Part shown: positions 19,322 to 29,161 of the stretch, piece by piece
Layout: every line of letters begins with the position of its first letter
How positions within the stretch are numbered: position 1 is the first letter of the stretch
Assembly: GCF_018919215.1 (NCBI RefSeq)
Contig: NZ_JAHLQK010000005.1
Location: forward strand, 279,232 to 343,231
DNA: 64,000 bases
Origin: Alkaliphilus flagellatus
Lineage (GTDB): Bacteria > Bacillota > Clostridia > Peptostreptococcales > Natronincolaceae
Reading direction: 5' to 3'
The notes under the pieces: model-generated
What the model was told of the DNA's origin: nothing
What the model saw: the letters and a program-made list of their open reading frames with translations, nothing else
Database searches by the model: none
Position numbers and translations under genes: made by a program

Positions 19322-19879
19322 CTATATTCTTGACATATACTCTCCAGTTCGAGTATCAATTCTAACAATATCTCCTTCATTAACAAATAGAGGCACATGG
19401 ATTACAGCTCCAGTTTCAACTGTGGCAGATTTTGTTACGTTACTTGCAGTATCTCCCTTTACTCCAGGCTCTGTTTCAACTATTTGTAGCTCAACAAAGT
19501 TTGGAGGATCTACTTGGAATGGCTTTCCATGGTAAAACTTAATAGTAGCATTTGCATTTTCTTTTAAAAATTTAATTGCATCTTCAACTTCTTCATATGT
19601 TAATGGGCTTTGCTCAAAAGTTTCATTATCCATAAAGTAATATAATTCACCATCATTATATAAGTATTGCATTTCTTTTGTTTCTATATGAGCCCTTGGG
19701 AATTTATCACTTGGGTTAAATGCTTCTTCTCTAGTACCACCATTTTTTAGATTTTTATATTTTGTTCTAACAAAGGCAGCTCCTTTACCTGGCTTTACGT
19801 GTTGAAAATCTAAAACCACATAAGGTTCTCCATTCATCTCAAAAGTTACGCCTTTTCTAAAATCACTTGCTGAAATCAT
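19322..19879 (-). CDS. efp: Elongation factor P
   Basis: Relieves ribosome stalling at proline runs. The 185 residues have a KOW-like N-domain with [18 protein letters not shown], whose loop lysine is the modification position in many species, and two OB domains ending [20 protein letters not shown]. No modification gene is visible nearby. It lies 33 bp after pepP. Confidence 0.97.
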   Translation of the reverse strand: MISASDFRKGVTFEMNGEPYVVLDFQHVKPGKGAAFVRTKYKNLKNGGTREEAFNPSDKFPRAHIETKEMQYLYNDGELYYFMDNETFEQSPLTYEEVEDAIKFLKENANATIKFYHGKPFQVDPPNFVELQIVETEPGVKGDTASNVTKSATVETGAVIHVPLFVNEGDIVRIDTRTGEYMSRI

Positions 19880-19912
19880 AGTATCCCTCCATATTAATTT
19901 GTCTATTGTATA

Positions 19913-20980
19913 TTATATTTCAAGTTCTATAAGGTCTTTTGTAGATTTTGATAGAACTCTATAACCATCATCTGTAACTAAAACTAAATCTTCAATTCTT
20001 ACGCCACCAAAGTCAGAAATATATATACCTGGTTCAATAGTTATTATCATACCTGACTCCATTGGCACTTTACCTCGTACATTTATATGAGGTAGCTCAT
20101 GGACTTCAAGTCCAACTCCATGGCCTAAACCATGTCCAAAATATTGACCATATCCTTTGTCACTAATTATTTTTCTTGCAATTCCATCTAATTCCTCACC
20201 AGTTACGCCTGGTTCTACTGCCTCTAATGATGTTTTTTGAGCTTCTAATACGATATTATAAATTTCTTTTTGTTTATTATTAGCTTTTCCTAAAACGAAA
20301 GTTCTAGTCATATCAGAACAATATCCATTATATACACAACCAAAGTCCAATGTAATCAAATCTCCAGCTTCAATGGTTTTACTAGTAGCAACACCATGAG
20401 GTAGAGAAGATCTTTTGCCTGAGGCAATAATAGATTCAAAACTCAGTTTATTAGCTCCTCTTTTTTTCATAAAAAATTCTAATTCTAAAGCAATATCTAA
20501 TTCAGACATCCCTAGTTTGACAAAATTTAGTATATGATTAAAAGCTTCATCTGCTATAGAAGCAGCTTTTTCTATGTATTCAACTTCATCTAAGGTTTTT
20601 ACAGATCTTAAATCTACAAGAGCACCATCTAAAGGAGTTAATTCGGTTTTGACTAGTTTGTTTAAAAAATCGCTATATTGTCCATAGGTCATAAAGTCCT
20701 CTTCAACTCCAAGCTTTCCTAGATCAAATCCATTTAAAACATCTGTAATTGTTTTTTGATTATTAATTTCTACTATTTCATATCCATTACATTGAGTAGA
20801 AGCCTGGTCCAAATATCTGAAGTCTGTAATAAATTTAGCATCGTTTTTAGTAATTAATACATAGCCAGTACTACCTGTAAAACCTGATGCATATCTTCTA
20901 TTTTCAGGTTTATATAATAATATCCCATCTAGCCCTTTGTCTTTTAGAAGTGTCCTTAGATTATCAATTCTTTTATTCAT
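19913..20980 (-). CDS. pepP: Xaa-Pro aminopeptidase (M24 family)
   Basis: A 355-residue metallopeptidase removing N-terminal residues before proline, with an N-terminal creatinase domain (1-125) and the pita-bread catalytic domain. Metal ligands are visible: Asp in TLDFGCVYNGYCSDMTRTF, His in HGLGHGVGLEVHE, Glu in TIEPGIY and GVRIED. Pairing with efp is common in Firmicutes. Confidence 0.95.
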   Translation of the reverse strand: MNKRIDNLRTLLKDKGLDGILLYKPENRRYASGFTGSTGYVLITKNDAKFITDFRYLDQASTQCNGYEIVEINNQKTITDVLNGFDLGKLGVEEDFMTYGQYSDFLNKLVKTELTPLDGALVDLRSVKTLDEVEYIEKAASIADEAFNHILNFVKLGMSELDIALELEFFMKKRGANKLSFESIIASGKRSSLPHGVATSKTIEAGDLITLDFGCVYNGYCSDMTRTFVLGKANNKQKEIYNIVLEAQKTSLEAVEPGVTGEELDGIARKIISDKGYGQYFGHGLGHGVGLEVHELPHINVRGKVPMESGMIITIEPGIYISDFGGVRIEDLVLVTDDGYRVLSKSTKDLIELEI

Positions 20981-21109
20981 AAAGAATTCCCCCTATCAAA
21001 GCAAACTTTTGTTTTAAATTACTTTCCCAGCTTTGGAATACACTTCCTTACTAATAAATTCCTATATTATAATATCATACTTTTTTATCTTTGAATAGAT
21101 TTTATGTTA

Positions 21110-21628
21110 CTAAGTAGGCCGAATTATGGAAATAATATTATTAACTATTTCACTAAGTGACTTTCCATCCACTACCACTTTAAACTCAGCTACCTCTTCA
21201 TAGTACTTTCTTCTTTTGTCAAGGAGTTCTATTATTTTGTCAATAGGATTTGTTTCATTTAATAAAGGTCTAATAGTCTCACTTCTATTTAAATTAGTTA
21301 AAATCCATTGAGGACTAGATTCTAAGTAAACAACCTTACCGATATCCCTTAACTTTCTACGATTATCTGCTGAAATTATAATACCTCCTCCAGTAGATAT
21401 TACTTTGTTTTCTGATTTTCTAAATAAGTCCAATGCTTCATGTTCTTTTTCTCTAAAATAAGCCTCTCCATTTAAAGTAAAGATATTGTTAACAGTTATG
21501 CCTTCTATTTCTTCTATTAATTGATCCATGTCAATAAAATCAAGATCTAATGTCTCTGCTAACATCTTACCTATCGTAGTTTTGCCTGTAGCCATAAATC
21601 CTACTAGAACAATATTATTATTTCCCAC
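21110..21628 (-). CDS. aroK: Shikimate kinase
   Basis: A 172-residue P-loop kinase phosphorylating shikimate in the chorismate pathway. Walker A is GFMATGKTTIG (10-20), the substrate DxD is FIDMDQLIE, and the GGG of the shikimate site is in STGGGIII. aroE is about 15 kb away on the same strand. It overlaps the ComFB-like gene by 1 nt. Confidence 0.95.
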   Translation of the reverse strand: MGNNNIVLVGFMATGKTTIGKMLAETLDLDFIDMDQLIEEIEGITVNNIFTLNGEAYFREKEHEALDLFRKSENKVISTGGGIIISADNRRKLRDIGKVVYLESSPQWILTNLNRSETIRPLLNETNPIDKIIELLDKRRKYYEEVAEFKVVVDGKSLSEIVNNIISIIRPT

Positions 21629-21909
21629 TACTCCATCACCCTATGCTTAGGGAGTTTGTTTACTTTCTCCATAGCCTCTACTAACACTTTAGTAACATCA
21701 ATCTCTGATTGTACTGTAAACATATTAGCCTTAGATAAAACAGAACCTTTTTCTGTCGCTATATACCTAGGTTTAAGATTATTTAATGCAATAGCTTTAA
21801 TATCATTTGTACACTGCTCACAAACACATTGATTTCCGTATTTATCCTCCATTAATATACGTTTAAGCACCAGATCTACAACGTCCTCCATATAGTTATG
21901 TACCTTCAA
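21628..21909 (-). CDS. ComFB-family protein
   Basis: A 93-residue protein matching the late-competence ComFB family: NYMEDVVDLVLKRIL at the start and a CVCEQCTNDIKAIALNNLKPRYI metal-site-like Cys block. It stands between type IV pilin genes and aroK, with which it overlaps by 1 nt. In other bacteria ComFB-like proteins have been tied to cyclic-dinucleotide binding and motility. That role here is only possible. Confidence 0.75.
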   Translation of the reverse strand: MKVHNYMEDVVDLVLKRILMEDKYGNQCVCEQCTNDIKAIALNNLKPRYIATEKGSVLSKANMFTVQSEIDVTKVLVEAMEKVNKLPKHRVME

Positions 21910-21942
21910 CTTTATCCCTCCTCTAAATCTAAAAATTACATG

Positions 21943-22551
21943 CTATAAACCAATCGTTTGATAATACTCTACTATACTCACAGGCAAAATACTAACCTTC
22001 GGAAGATTATATTCATCAAACCCATTATCAATAATCTTAGGTAATTCTAATTTGGCCTTAATAAACCTTCTAGCTCTATTGTATCTTCCTGTAGATGTAA
22101 TATTAATAACTTTTTCTCCAGAGTCATACTCAATATCTATTTTGTAATAATGGTCATTTTCATATTCCTCGAAAGGATTATTTTCATTACCACCTAATTT
22201 CTTTATGTTGGGAATAATTTTTTGCTCAACATAAATAGAAAACTTTGGAGGATCATATTTAATAGACGGATTGTTATTTATATCTTTGAGGTATTCTTTC
22301 TTATAGTTCTGCAAATCTAATAAATACTCCATTATAACTTTATCTGATAATTCCATTATTTGCATTATCTTTAATTCTAAGATCGATTCTGAAATATAAT
22401 TAGCTCTGTAACTATCATTATTAGAATTAATAATTTCAATATTAGTGCTCATTATATATACGAGTGAGGTTAAAATTACAAAAATAATCAAAGAAATAAA
22501 AATAATGCTTACATATATTATACCATTTTGATTATTTAACAAAGACCTCAT
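21943..22551 (-). CDS. PilX-like minor pilin/assembly protein
   Basis: A 202-residue protein with a single N-terminal hydrophobic helix after NNQNGIIYVSIIFISL. The G-IIYVS stretch resembles a PilX-type leader cleavage site without the canonical Glu at +5. The rest is polar. It starts 1 nt after the preceding minor pilin stop. Confidence 0.6.
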   Translation of the reverse strand: MRSLLNNQNGIIYVSIIFISLIIFVILTSLVYIMSTNIEIINSNNDSYRANYISESILELKIMQIMELSDKVIMEYLLDLQNYKKEYLKDINNNPSIKYDPPKFSIYVEQKIIPNIKKLGGNENNPFEEYENDHYYKIDIEYDSGEKVINITSTGRYNRARRFIKAKLELPKIIDNGFDEYNLPKVSILPVSIVEYYQTIGL

Positions 22552-22552
22552 A

Positions 22553-23068
22553 TTAAATTTTAGTGTACTCTAATTTAAATTTTATTTTACTAGAGTATCT
22601 AGATTTATTTGTTATAACTTCAATTTCTACTAATTTCCCCTCTACTAGTTCATTTACAATAACATTTTTTATATTATTACTCAACACATTATTTTCATTA
22701 TTTTTATTTACTCGAATTTCATTTTTATCCTTATAAAAATTTATTAATGTATTTTGTTTCCTCGATATCTCACCACTCAGATCTATCCAAGCTATTTTAT
22801 TATTATAGTCCCTACCTTGAAATATCTTTTCTTCTCCATAATATATAATAGATTTTTGATTACATTCCATTAACCTTTTTTCTATATATTTCAAAACAAT
22901 TTGTGCATCATTTTTCGCCTCTAAAAGTTCAGTCTGGTTTTTATAGGTATTAAAAGTGAAATAAAATAACATAGAAATGCTGATTAAAATTATAGAAATA
23001 AGTGAAATAGATACTATTAATTCAATTAAAATATACCCATTTTCTTGTTTTTTAGCATTAGTATGAAT
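22553..23068 (-). CDS. Minor pilin with non-canonical start
   Basis: The frame shows a class III prepilin leader, ENG|YILIELIVSISLISIILI, followed by a polar domain of about 140 residues. No ATG, GTG or TTG lies between the upstream in-frame TGA (23075-23077) and the leader, although AGAGGGTGA sits at the right distance from ATA (23071) or ATT (23068). An internal ATG at 22972 would remove the whole leader, so I place the start at ATT. A sequence error or decay is the alternative. Confidence 0.6.
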   Translation of the reverse strand: MHTNAKKQENGYILIELIVSISLISIILISISMLFYFTFNTYKNQTELLEAKNDAQIVLKYIEKRLMECNQKSIIYYGEEKIFQGRDYNNKIAWIDLSGEISRKQNTLINFYKDKNEIRVNKNNENNVLSNNIKNVIVNELVEGKLVEIEVITNKSRYSSKIKFKLEYTKI

Positions 23069-23122
23069 TATGATTCACCCTCTCTATTGAACTTACAATA
23101 AAAATTAAATTCAATTGTAATT

Positions 23123-23557
23123 CTAATAACTAAATTGACTTGAATCTATAGTGAGCTCTTCATAAATATTTTGGAAAGTACTTTTATAGAAATTAATATA
23201 TCGAATCAAGTTATAGAAAACATCGCCTGTTTCATTAGCTATCTTCAAATTTATATAGTGAATATTTGTATTATCATGTAAAGGTATAATAGAAATATCA
23301 ACTTTATAACCTTTTTCTTTAAAGCTAATAAGCTCCTTCTGTAATTCTAAAATAGAATATTCTTCCCCTTCTATATAAATACGATTAGATTTAAGTTCTT
23401 CCATCTTAGTTTTAGCTACTTCACCCATTTGTTGATTTACTGTATCTATAAATATTAACCTATGAATCAAATAGTAGGATGAATTAAATATTAATATCAC
23501 TATTGATAGAATAAATAATGCTAATAAGACTTCAACAAGGGTTAGGCCTTTATCTCT
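23123..23557 (-). CDS. Minor pilin with in-frame stop before the leader
   Basis: The frame reads KG|LTLVEVLLALFILSIVIL, a good class III prepilin signal, then about 120 polar residues. A good AGGAG and an ATG (23561-23563) are present, but the next codon is TGA, so the leader is out of reach without a frameshift. The conventional call from the GTG at 23500 begins inside the membrane helix and lacks the processing site. Probably a frameshifted gene, an assembly error or an atypical start. Confidence 0.6.
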   Translation of the reverse strand, partial: RDKGLTLVEVLLALFILSIVILIFNSSYYLIHRLIFIDTVNQQMGEVAKTKMEELKSNRIYIEGEEYSILELQKELISFKEKGYKVDISIIPLHDNTNIHYINLKIANETGDVFYNLIRYINFYKSTFQNIYEELTIDSSQFSY

Positions 23558-23577
23558 TCACATATTATCATCTCCTA

Positions 23578-24015
23578 TTAATATATATCTGATATTCGTA
23601 TTTTTCCAGTGCCGATTAAGGTATCAATATCAATTTTTTCTCCTTTCTTATTTACTAATATAAATTTTCCATATTGGGTTTCACCATGTCTGTTATATGA
23701 AATTCTACTTTGTGATGCTTTATATACAGAAATATTTTTATCAAACTTTCTTGAAAGTACAACTCTTCCTCTAACTACATACTCCCTTACCCTAAATGTA
23801 TCTTCTATAAATTCTACACAATATTCTCTTGATTCATCTAAACTTAGTTGTTGAGATAGCTGAAGTGCACTTTTCACCTCCATAGCAGTAGATGTTAATA
23901 CTGCTCTATCGTATAATCTATTAGGTGTACTTATAGTAATTAAGCTTAATATGCCAAATAATGATAAAGCAACTAATACTTCTAATAATGTGAATCCTTT
24001 TTCATTATCTGTCAT
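23578..24015 (-). CDS. GspH/FimT-like minor pilin
   Basis: A 145-residue prepilin with leader DNEKG|FTLLEVLVALSLFGILSLI. Glu at +5 after the cleavage Gly is present. The C-terminal domain (about 40-145) has the extended beta pattern of GspH pseudopilins. It is the first of a four-gene minor-pilin run, and its leader is intact. Confidence 0.82.
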   Translation of the reverse strand: MTDNEKGFTLLEVLVALSLFGILSLITISTPNRLYDRAVLTSTAMEVKSALQLSQQLSLDESREYCVEFIEDTFRVREYVVRGRVVLSRKFDKNISVYKASQSRISYNRHGETQYGKFILVNKKGEKIDIDTLIGTGKIRISDIY

Positions 24016-24250
24016 TTTTTCACCTCTCTTGTAAACTTAGTTCAATAAATGTAATTTAGTGCAGAATTTTCTTAATATTCATATGTATTCTATACAAAAT
24101 TTACCTTTCCTTCTTAACTTTTTAAAAAATATAAAAATAAAACAAAATTTTCCTTCATAAGATTTAAGGGCTAATTTTCTTGAAACATACTACAAAAAAT
24201 TATGACTTATCTAAAATTTTATAAGTATATACTTTTCTGCATATTATAAA

Positions 24251-24283
24251 AACAACTAGAGCAATTACTATAGTCTAGTTGTT
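24251..24283 (-). terminator. Terminator after the SLH repeat gene
   Basis: A perfect 10-bp stem, AACAACTAGA with TCTAGTTGTT, is followed on the minus strand by TTTTATAA, about 20 bp past the SLH gene stop. It separates that gene from the minor-pilin genes. Confidence 0.75.
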
Positions 24284-24301
24284 TCATAGAAATTAATACT
24301 A

Positions 24302-26056
24302 TTATATTTTACCTTCATTTTGCAGATGATATAACATATATACTACCTCTACCTTTGTAATATTATTTTCTTTACTCAATATGCTCCTTGAACGAGTATA
24401 CTTTTCGTACATCATCTTATCTTCAATTTCACTCCATTTAAATTTATTATTATTTGGTATCCTCTGTAAAATGAATTCGATTTCTTTGTAATTAATTGGT
24501 TTGGTTGGTTTGAATGTGTTATCAGCATAACCATTGATTAGTTTCAAAGATGTTGCCTTAGCTATAACATCTCCATAATATCCAAATGTATTATAATCGC
24601 TAAACTTTTTTATTTGATCATGATTAACATCATTATCCCATTCCATTACCCTACCTAATAAAGTAATAAATTCTGCCCTAGTTATACTCGCCTCAGGCTT
24701 AAATGTTTTATCACTATACCCAGTTATATAATCTCTTCTTATAAATGTATATACTTCCTGACCAGCCCAATTACTATGAACATCTTTTAACTCCGTATAG
24801 TTGTCATCTATAATTACTGCATATACTCCTCCCATATAGAACTTAGAATCTAGTTTTGTAGAAATTTCTCCATCTTTTATATCACTATATAAGTATCTCC
24901 ATTTATCATCAACTAGTTGATATATTCCACCTCGTTCGGATCCATAATATTTAAAGGTTAACATAATAGGATTATGTAAACCAATAGTTTTGAATTGATT
25001 TTCTATTCTAATGAAGTAGCTATTTGTAACAGGAATATATGAATTAGCATTATATAAGATTGGAAAATCGCCTTTCTGTATAGATAGGTATTTTTCCTCA
25101 TAAATTGTACCTGGTTCTATTTCCAATTTCATAATTCCATCAGTACTAGTAAGATTTCCTCCAAGCATTGATATAGATTTGTAATTAATATTCTCTTTCC
25201 CTAGGTTTATGTTTTGTTGCTGAAAAGATTCTATATATCCATCACGAAATCCATCTTTAAATCCTACTAAAAAACCCTCCCTGTATTCCTGAACTTCTCT
25301 ATTAAGATTATATTTAATCATAACATCTAAGTTAGATGGTAGTGCCTTTTCCCAATTGTTACTTTTTTTATCTGCAAAATCTATTTGGCCAAGTGTACTA
25401 CCAAGCTTAAATCCCATTTCTGTTCCGTGTAAAATTCCATTTTCCTTTGGAGCTTTACTAGTATCTATATTTGTTTCTCTATATGTATTAGTGTAGGATT
25501 CTTCAAAGGCAATTTTATAACCTAATAAGAAACCTTCTGCATATTTATCTGCATCATTATTTAATGAATGTTCTCTTCTAATAGATGCTTCTGATGGTAT
25601 TTGATTTCGCCAATCATTAACTTTGCCTTCATAGTAATCCTTCTTACCATAAATTTCACCATCTATAATTCCAAATATCTTACCATGTTCTAATCCTATC
25701 TCATATGTGGTTTTCTTTACATTACCACTAAAGTTTTTATAACCATTTTCATAACCTAATTTAAATTCTTCTCTAAATCCTTTAAGAAAATTAAATCGGT
25801 ATGTTGCAGTTTCTTGCTTTAAATTATAATCGTCTATAACTATTTTTTCTTCTTCAGCATGTGCTTTTTGCCAATTATTCCTTTTTCCATTAATATAGTC
25901 CTTTTGTCCATATATCTGCCCACTGGATCTTCCAACAGCTTTCCCTTCATTGTACGCCCTATCTTCTAAAGTTATAGCTTGGACATCTATTGAAGTAGTT
26001 ATGGATTGAATTAAAATCATAACTAAAACAATTAATATCACTTTAGTTTTTTTCAA
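24302..26056 (-). CDS. Secreted SLH protein with three Gly-rich repeats
   Basis: A 584-residue exported protein with a signal peptide (1-28). Residues 30-280 hold three copies of a block of about 75 residues: GxxxGxxxGxxxGxxD, then NxWxxA, then GFLxGFxxGFxxGY. A beta-rich middle follows, then one clear SLH motif (ADRYITGY-like DVHSNWAGQEVYTFIRRDYI and DKTFKPEASITRAEF) and a second weaker SLH unit. SLH domains bind secondary cell-wall polymer. It lies inside the pilus locus but has its own terminator. Confidence 0.8.
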   Translation of the reverse strand: MKKTKVILIVLVMILIQSITTSIDVQAITLEDRAYNEGKAVGRSSGQIYGQKDYINGKRNNWQKAHAEEEKIVIDDYNLKQETATYRFNFLKGFREEFKLGYENGYKNFSGNVKKTTYEIGLEHGKIFGIIDGEIYGKKDYYEGKVNDWRNQIPSEASIRREHSLNNDADKYAEGFLLGYKIAFEESYTNTYRETNIDTSKAPKENGILHGTEMGFKLGSTLGQIDFADKKSNNWEKALPSNLDVMIKYNLNREVQEYREGFLVGFKDGFRDGYIESFQQQNINLGKENINYKSISMLGGNLTSTDGIMKLEIEPGTIYEEKYLSIQKGDFPILYNANSYIPVTNSYFIRIENQFKTIGLHNPIMLTFKYYGSERGGIYQLVDDKWRYLYSDIKDGEISTKLDSKFYMGGVYAVIIDDNYTELKDVHSNWAGQEVYTFIRRDYITGYSDKTFKPEASITRAEFITLLGRVMEWDNDVNHDQIKKFSDYNTFGYYGDVIAKATSLKLINGYADNTFKPTKPINYKEIEFILQRIPNNNKFKWSEIEDKMMYEKYTRSRSILSKENNITKVEVVYMLYHLQNEGKI

Positions 26057-26262
26057 AGGAATCCCCCTTTATACTCATCATAAGTAGTCTGTCTTCTATT
26101 AAGCATTAAGTTTTACATATTAATAACTTTTGTCAAATTTTAATTTGATTAGGATTCTTAATGTAGTTATGCTTCATAATAAATCCTTTACTATAATCAT
26201 TATAAAAATCTTTACTTATATTAAAAAAATTATATTATCTTTTTTACATAATATTCAATATA

Positions 26263-27528
26263 CTAATTAGAATTAATATGATTATCCTTTTCATAACTGT
26301 GATGCAATGTATTTCTATAAGCAACTTCCATATTATCTAGTAAGAATACTCCATTGATCTTACTTTCAGGATTATTACTTTGTACATATATACGTTGTAT
26401 TTGAGCAGGATAAGTTACTTCTTCAGGCAACTTAGCTTCTAAAGTACTCCAATATATCCAATCAATTTTATCTGCTAATAAAATATTATATTCCTTTCCT
26501 ACTGCATCCTTTAGAACAAAACCTATTTTATGGTCATTTTTTTCGTAAGAATAAACTGAAATAGAAATATACTCTGGCTGTATAGATATTGATGGCTTTA
26601 TATTATCAAAAACAACATTTGCAATATTATTTCCTCTTTGCATTAAAAAATCATATTGTAGCTTAATAGAATAATTGCCCTGTTTTTTATTGGTATCTCT
26701 GCTAACATTTCCGTCGACTTCCCTTGGATTACCTACAAAGAACATGTCTAAACTTTCAAAACCTTCCAAAAGAGTTTTCTTAATATCTTCTATAGCTATA
26801 TTATCTTGAGGGGCAAACATATCTTGATTTTGATTATAATTTGGTTGAGCATTAATCTCATCATTGCCTAAGTAATCAAATAATTCATCAATATAACCTT
26901 CAAAAGGATCAAAGGGATTTTGCTTTGAATATGAGTTTTCTTCAATTATACTACTGCTTAATTTTTTTACACCTAAAGAAGGAATACTGTAAAAGTCTAG
27001 TACTACATTTCCTGATACTTGGCCTTCGCCATTATTTAAAATATTAATATCTTTAATTAATATCTTTTTATTATTTTGTCTTATCTGCCTTAAAAAGTCT
27101 AACAACGATTCATAGTATCCACTAAATGGTATTGATGCAGATATTGCATTTAATTCAGTACTTCCTAATTGTTCAGTCCTGTAATCTGAAAATCCAACAC
27201 CTGTTATTTCTAATTCTGTATTGTTGATAAAACTATCTAATAAAAGTATGAGAGTAGATTGTTCTAAAGATGTAAAGTAACCTTTAGAGTAACCTTCTAC
27301 ATTTTTTAAATGTTTTTCATATATATTCTTCAAATCGCTTAATGCATCTGTAGCGTGATTGTCTTCAGCAATTATTGATTCATAGTCTTTAATTCCACTT
27401 TTCAGATATTTGATTTTTAAAATTTGAGGATTAATAATAAAATTTATATACCCATAAATGAATATTATACCTGCTAGAACTCCAAGCATGTTTTTTTCTC
27501 TTTTAGTTAGTTTCATCATCAATCCCAC
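26263..27528 (-). CDS. PilO-like pilus assembly protein with extra C-terminal domain
   Basis: A 421-residue protein with one N-terminal membrane helix (about 13-32) and a coiled coil (35-75) followed by a PilO-type domain (to about 190). The remaining 200 residues look like a carbohydrate-binding-type beta-sandwich (FDNIKPSISIQPEYIS, FLLDNMEV), which is unusual in PilO. It overlaps the PilN-like gene by 26 nt. Confidence 0.65.
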   Translation of the reverse strand: MGLMMKLTKREKNMLGVLAGIIFIYGYINFIINPQILKIKYLKSGIKDYESIIAEDNHATDALSDLKNIYEKHLKNVEGYSKGYFTSLEQSTLILLLDSFINNTELEITGVGFSDYRTEQLGSTELNAISASIPFSGYYESLLDFLRQIRQNNKKILIKDINILNNGEGQVSGNVVLDFYSIPSLGVKKLSSSIIEENSYSKQNPFDPFEGYIDELFDYLGNDEINAQPNYNQNQDMFAPQDNIAIEDIKKTLLEGFESLDMFFVGNPREVDGNVSRDTNKKQGNYSIKLQYDFLMQRGNNIANVVFDNIKPSISIQPEYISISVYSYEKNDHKIGFVLKDAVGKEYNILLADKIDWIYWSTLEAKLPEEVTYPAQIQRIYVQSNNPESKINGVFLLDNMEVAYRNTLHHSYEKDNHINSN

Positions 27529-28066
27529 CTTTTATTTGAAAAGAGATTGTAAATACATAACCTACAGTATTCGTAGAAATATTAGAAATAAATATATTCT
27601 CAAAATAAGTAAGTTCTCTTAGATTATGTTCAAATTCTGCTATAGATGCATTGTTTTTTGCAATGCCAGTAATTTGTATCGAGTTTTGACTAATATTAAT
27701 ATTTTGAAAAAACATCTCTTCAGGTACTCTATCAGTAATTGTTTGTAAAAATAGATCATTTATTATATCAATTTTTATCATTTCACTATCTATAGACTCT
27801 AAAGTTTTATAGTAATCCTCGAGTTCTTGTATTTGTTTTTTCTCATTGCTTATTTTTTTCATTTCTTCTTGAAGCTCTTCAGAATTTACTATAGCACTTA
27901 CAAGCATAGTTTGATCTCTCATTCTTTTTATAATTAATTGGTTAACTATTGGTGTAATAATCAAAGCAAGAATAACAATAAAAATAGGAATGTATATAAC
28001 TAATTGTCTCTTTGATAGCTGATTTTGTTTTGTTAAATATGGTTCAAAAAAGTTAAAATCTCTCAT
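27503..28066 (-). CDS. pilN: PilN-like pilus assembly protein
   Basis: A 187-residue inner-membrane protein. The N-terminal DFNFFEPYL motif is the PilM-docking peptide type, followed by a membrane helix (about 24-44) and a coiled coil. It lies between PilM and the PilO-like gene, the standard pilMNO order. Confidence 0.82.
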   Translation of the reverse strand: MRDFNFFEPYLTKQNQLSKRQLVIYIPIFIVILALIITPIVNQLIIKRMRDQTMLVSAIVNSEELQEEMKKISNEKKQIQELEDYYKTLESIDSEMIKIDIINDLFLQTITDRVPEEMFFQNINISQNSIQITGIAKNNASIAEFEHNLRELTYFENIFISNISTNTVGYVFTISFQIKGGIDDETN

Positions 28067-28078
28067 ATTTACACCTGC

Positions 28079-29137
28079 TTACTTTCTAATTATTGCACCT
28101 ATTGCATTAAGAAATGTAGTTATTGAAATATTTTTTATATCATTATTCTTAATATATATATAGCTTATATCATCTATACTTTCTGTAGGAATATCAAAAA
28201 ATAACTCAAAATATTTAGTAATATTTTTTAAATTAGCATGTCCACCACATAGGTATATTTTACTAACTTTGTTTTCTGGACTTCTACTAGTATAAAACTT
28301 GAAGATTCTTTGTATTTCATCTAACCAATTATCTATGCAACCACTGATAACTTCTTCTATTGCAATGTATAAAGATGAAGTACTATCATCTTTAAATGTA
28401 CTCTGTTCTAATTTTATTCTCTGTGCTTCTTCTAATGAAAAATTAAAGTTATTGGCTATATTTAAATCAATTTCTTTCCCACCTATTGTGAGTAGCCTAT
28501 TAAATCTTGAAATATTTTTATCAATAATATTAACATTAATATTATCGTAACCTAGATCAATTATTGCAATAGTCTGATCTTGATTTTGGGGTTGACTATT
28601 GATATTAAAATTATTTTCAAAAAGCTTTGCTATCCCATTAAAGTGTACATCCAAAGCAATTGGTTCTAATTCTAAAGCATTCGCTAATTCTAAATAGGTT
28701 TTAACAATTACTTTAGGAAGTGCGGCAACCACAATCTTAGACTTTTTAACTCCATCTTCTTCAAAGTCTTCTAGCTTTCTAGACTGTATTACATACTCAC
28801 TTAGATCGGTAGGAAAGTGTTGTTGTACTTCGAAAAATAATATTTGTTCTAATTCTTCATTTTTAGCATATGGCAGAGATAATTCTCTAGTTATAATAGC
28901 AGTGCTATCTAAAGTAAATATTACTTTTTTAGATTTTATCTTTATATTATTGATACATTCCTTAATCGCAGATTTTACTTTATTTAAATCTATAACTTGT
29001 CCATCATTTATAGAGTTTGAAGGAGTAGTTAAAGAGTCTATATGTAAGATATCCACCTTGTTACCTTTGTAACTACCTACAACTAATTTTGTTGTATATG
29101 CTCCAATATCGATTGATATTACATTTTTATTAAACAT
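28079..29137 (-). CDS. pilM: PilM, actin-like pilus platform ATPase
   Basis: A 352-residue actin-fold cytoplasmic protein. SIDIGAYTTKLVVG is phosphate-1, AIIDLGYDNINVNII phosphate-2, and KIYLCGGHANLKN the adenosine motif. It binds the PilN N-terminus and opens the pilMNO block. Confidence 0.9.
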   Translation of the reverse strand: MFNKNVISIDIGAYTTKLVVGSYKGNKVDILHIDSLTTPSNSINDGQVIDLNKVKSAIKECINNIKIKSKKVIFTLDSTAIITRELSLPYAKNEELEQILFFEVQQHFPTDLSEYVIQSRKLEDFEEDGVKKSKIVVAALPKVIVKTYLELANALELEPIALDVHFNGIAKLFENNFNINSQPQNQDQTIAIIDLGYDNINVNIIDKNISRFNRLLTIGGKEIDLNIANNFNFSLEEAQRIKLEQSTFKDDSTSSLYIAIEEVISGCIDNWLDEIQRIFKFYTSRSPENKVSKIYLCGGHANLKNITKYFELFFDIPTESIDDISYIYIKNNDIKNISITTFLNAIGAIIRK

Positions 29138-29161
29138 TACACTTTCTCACCTCATTTTCTT

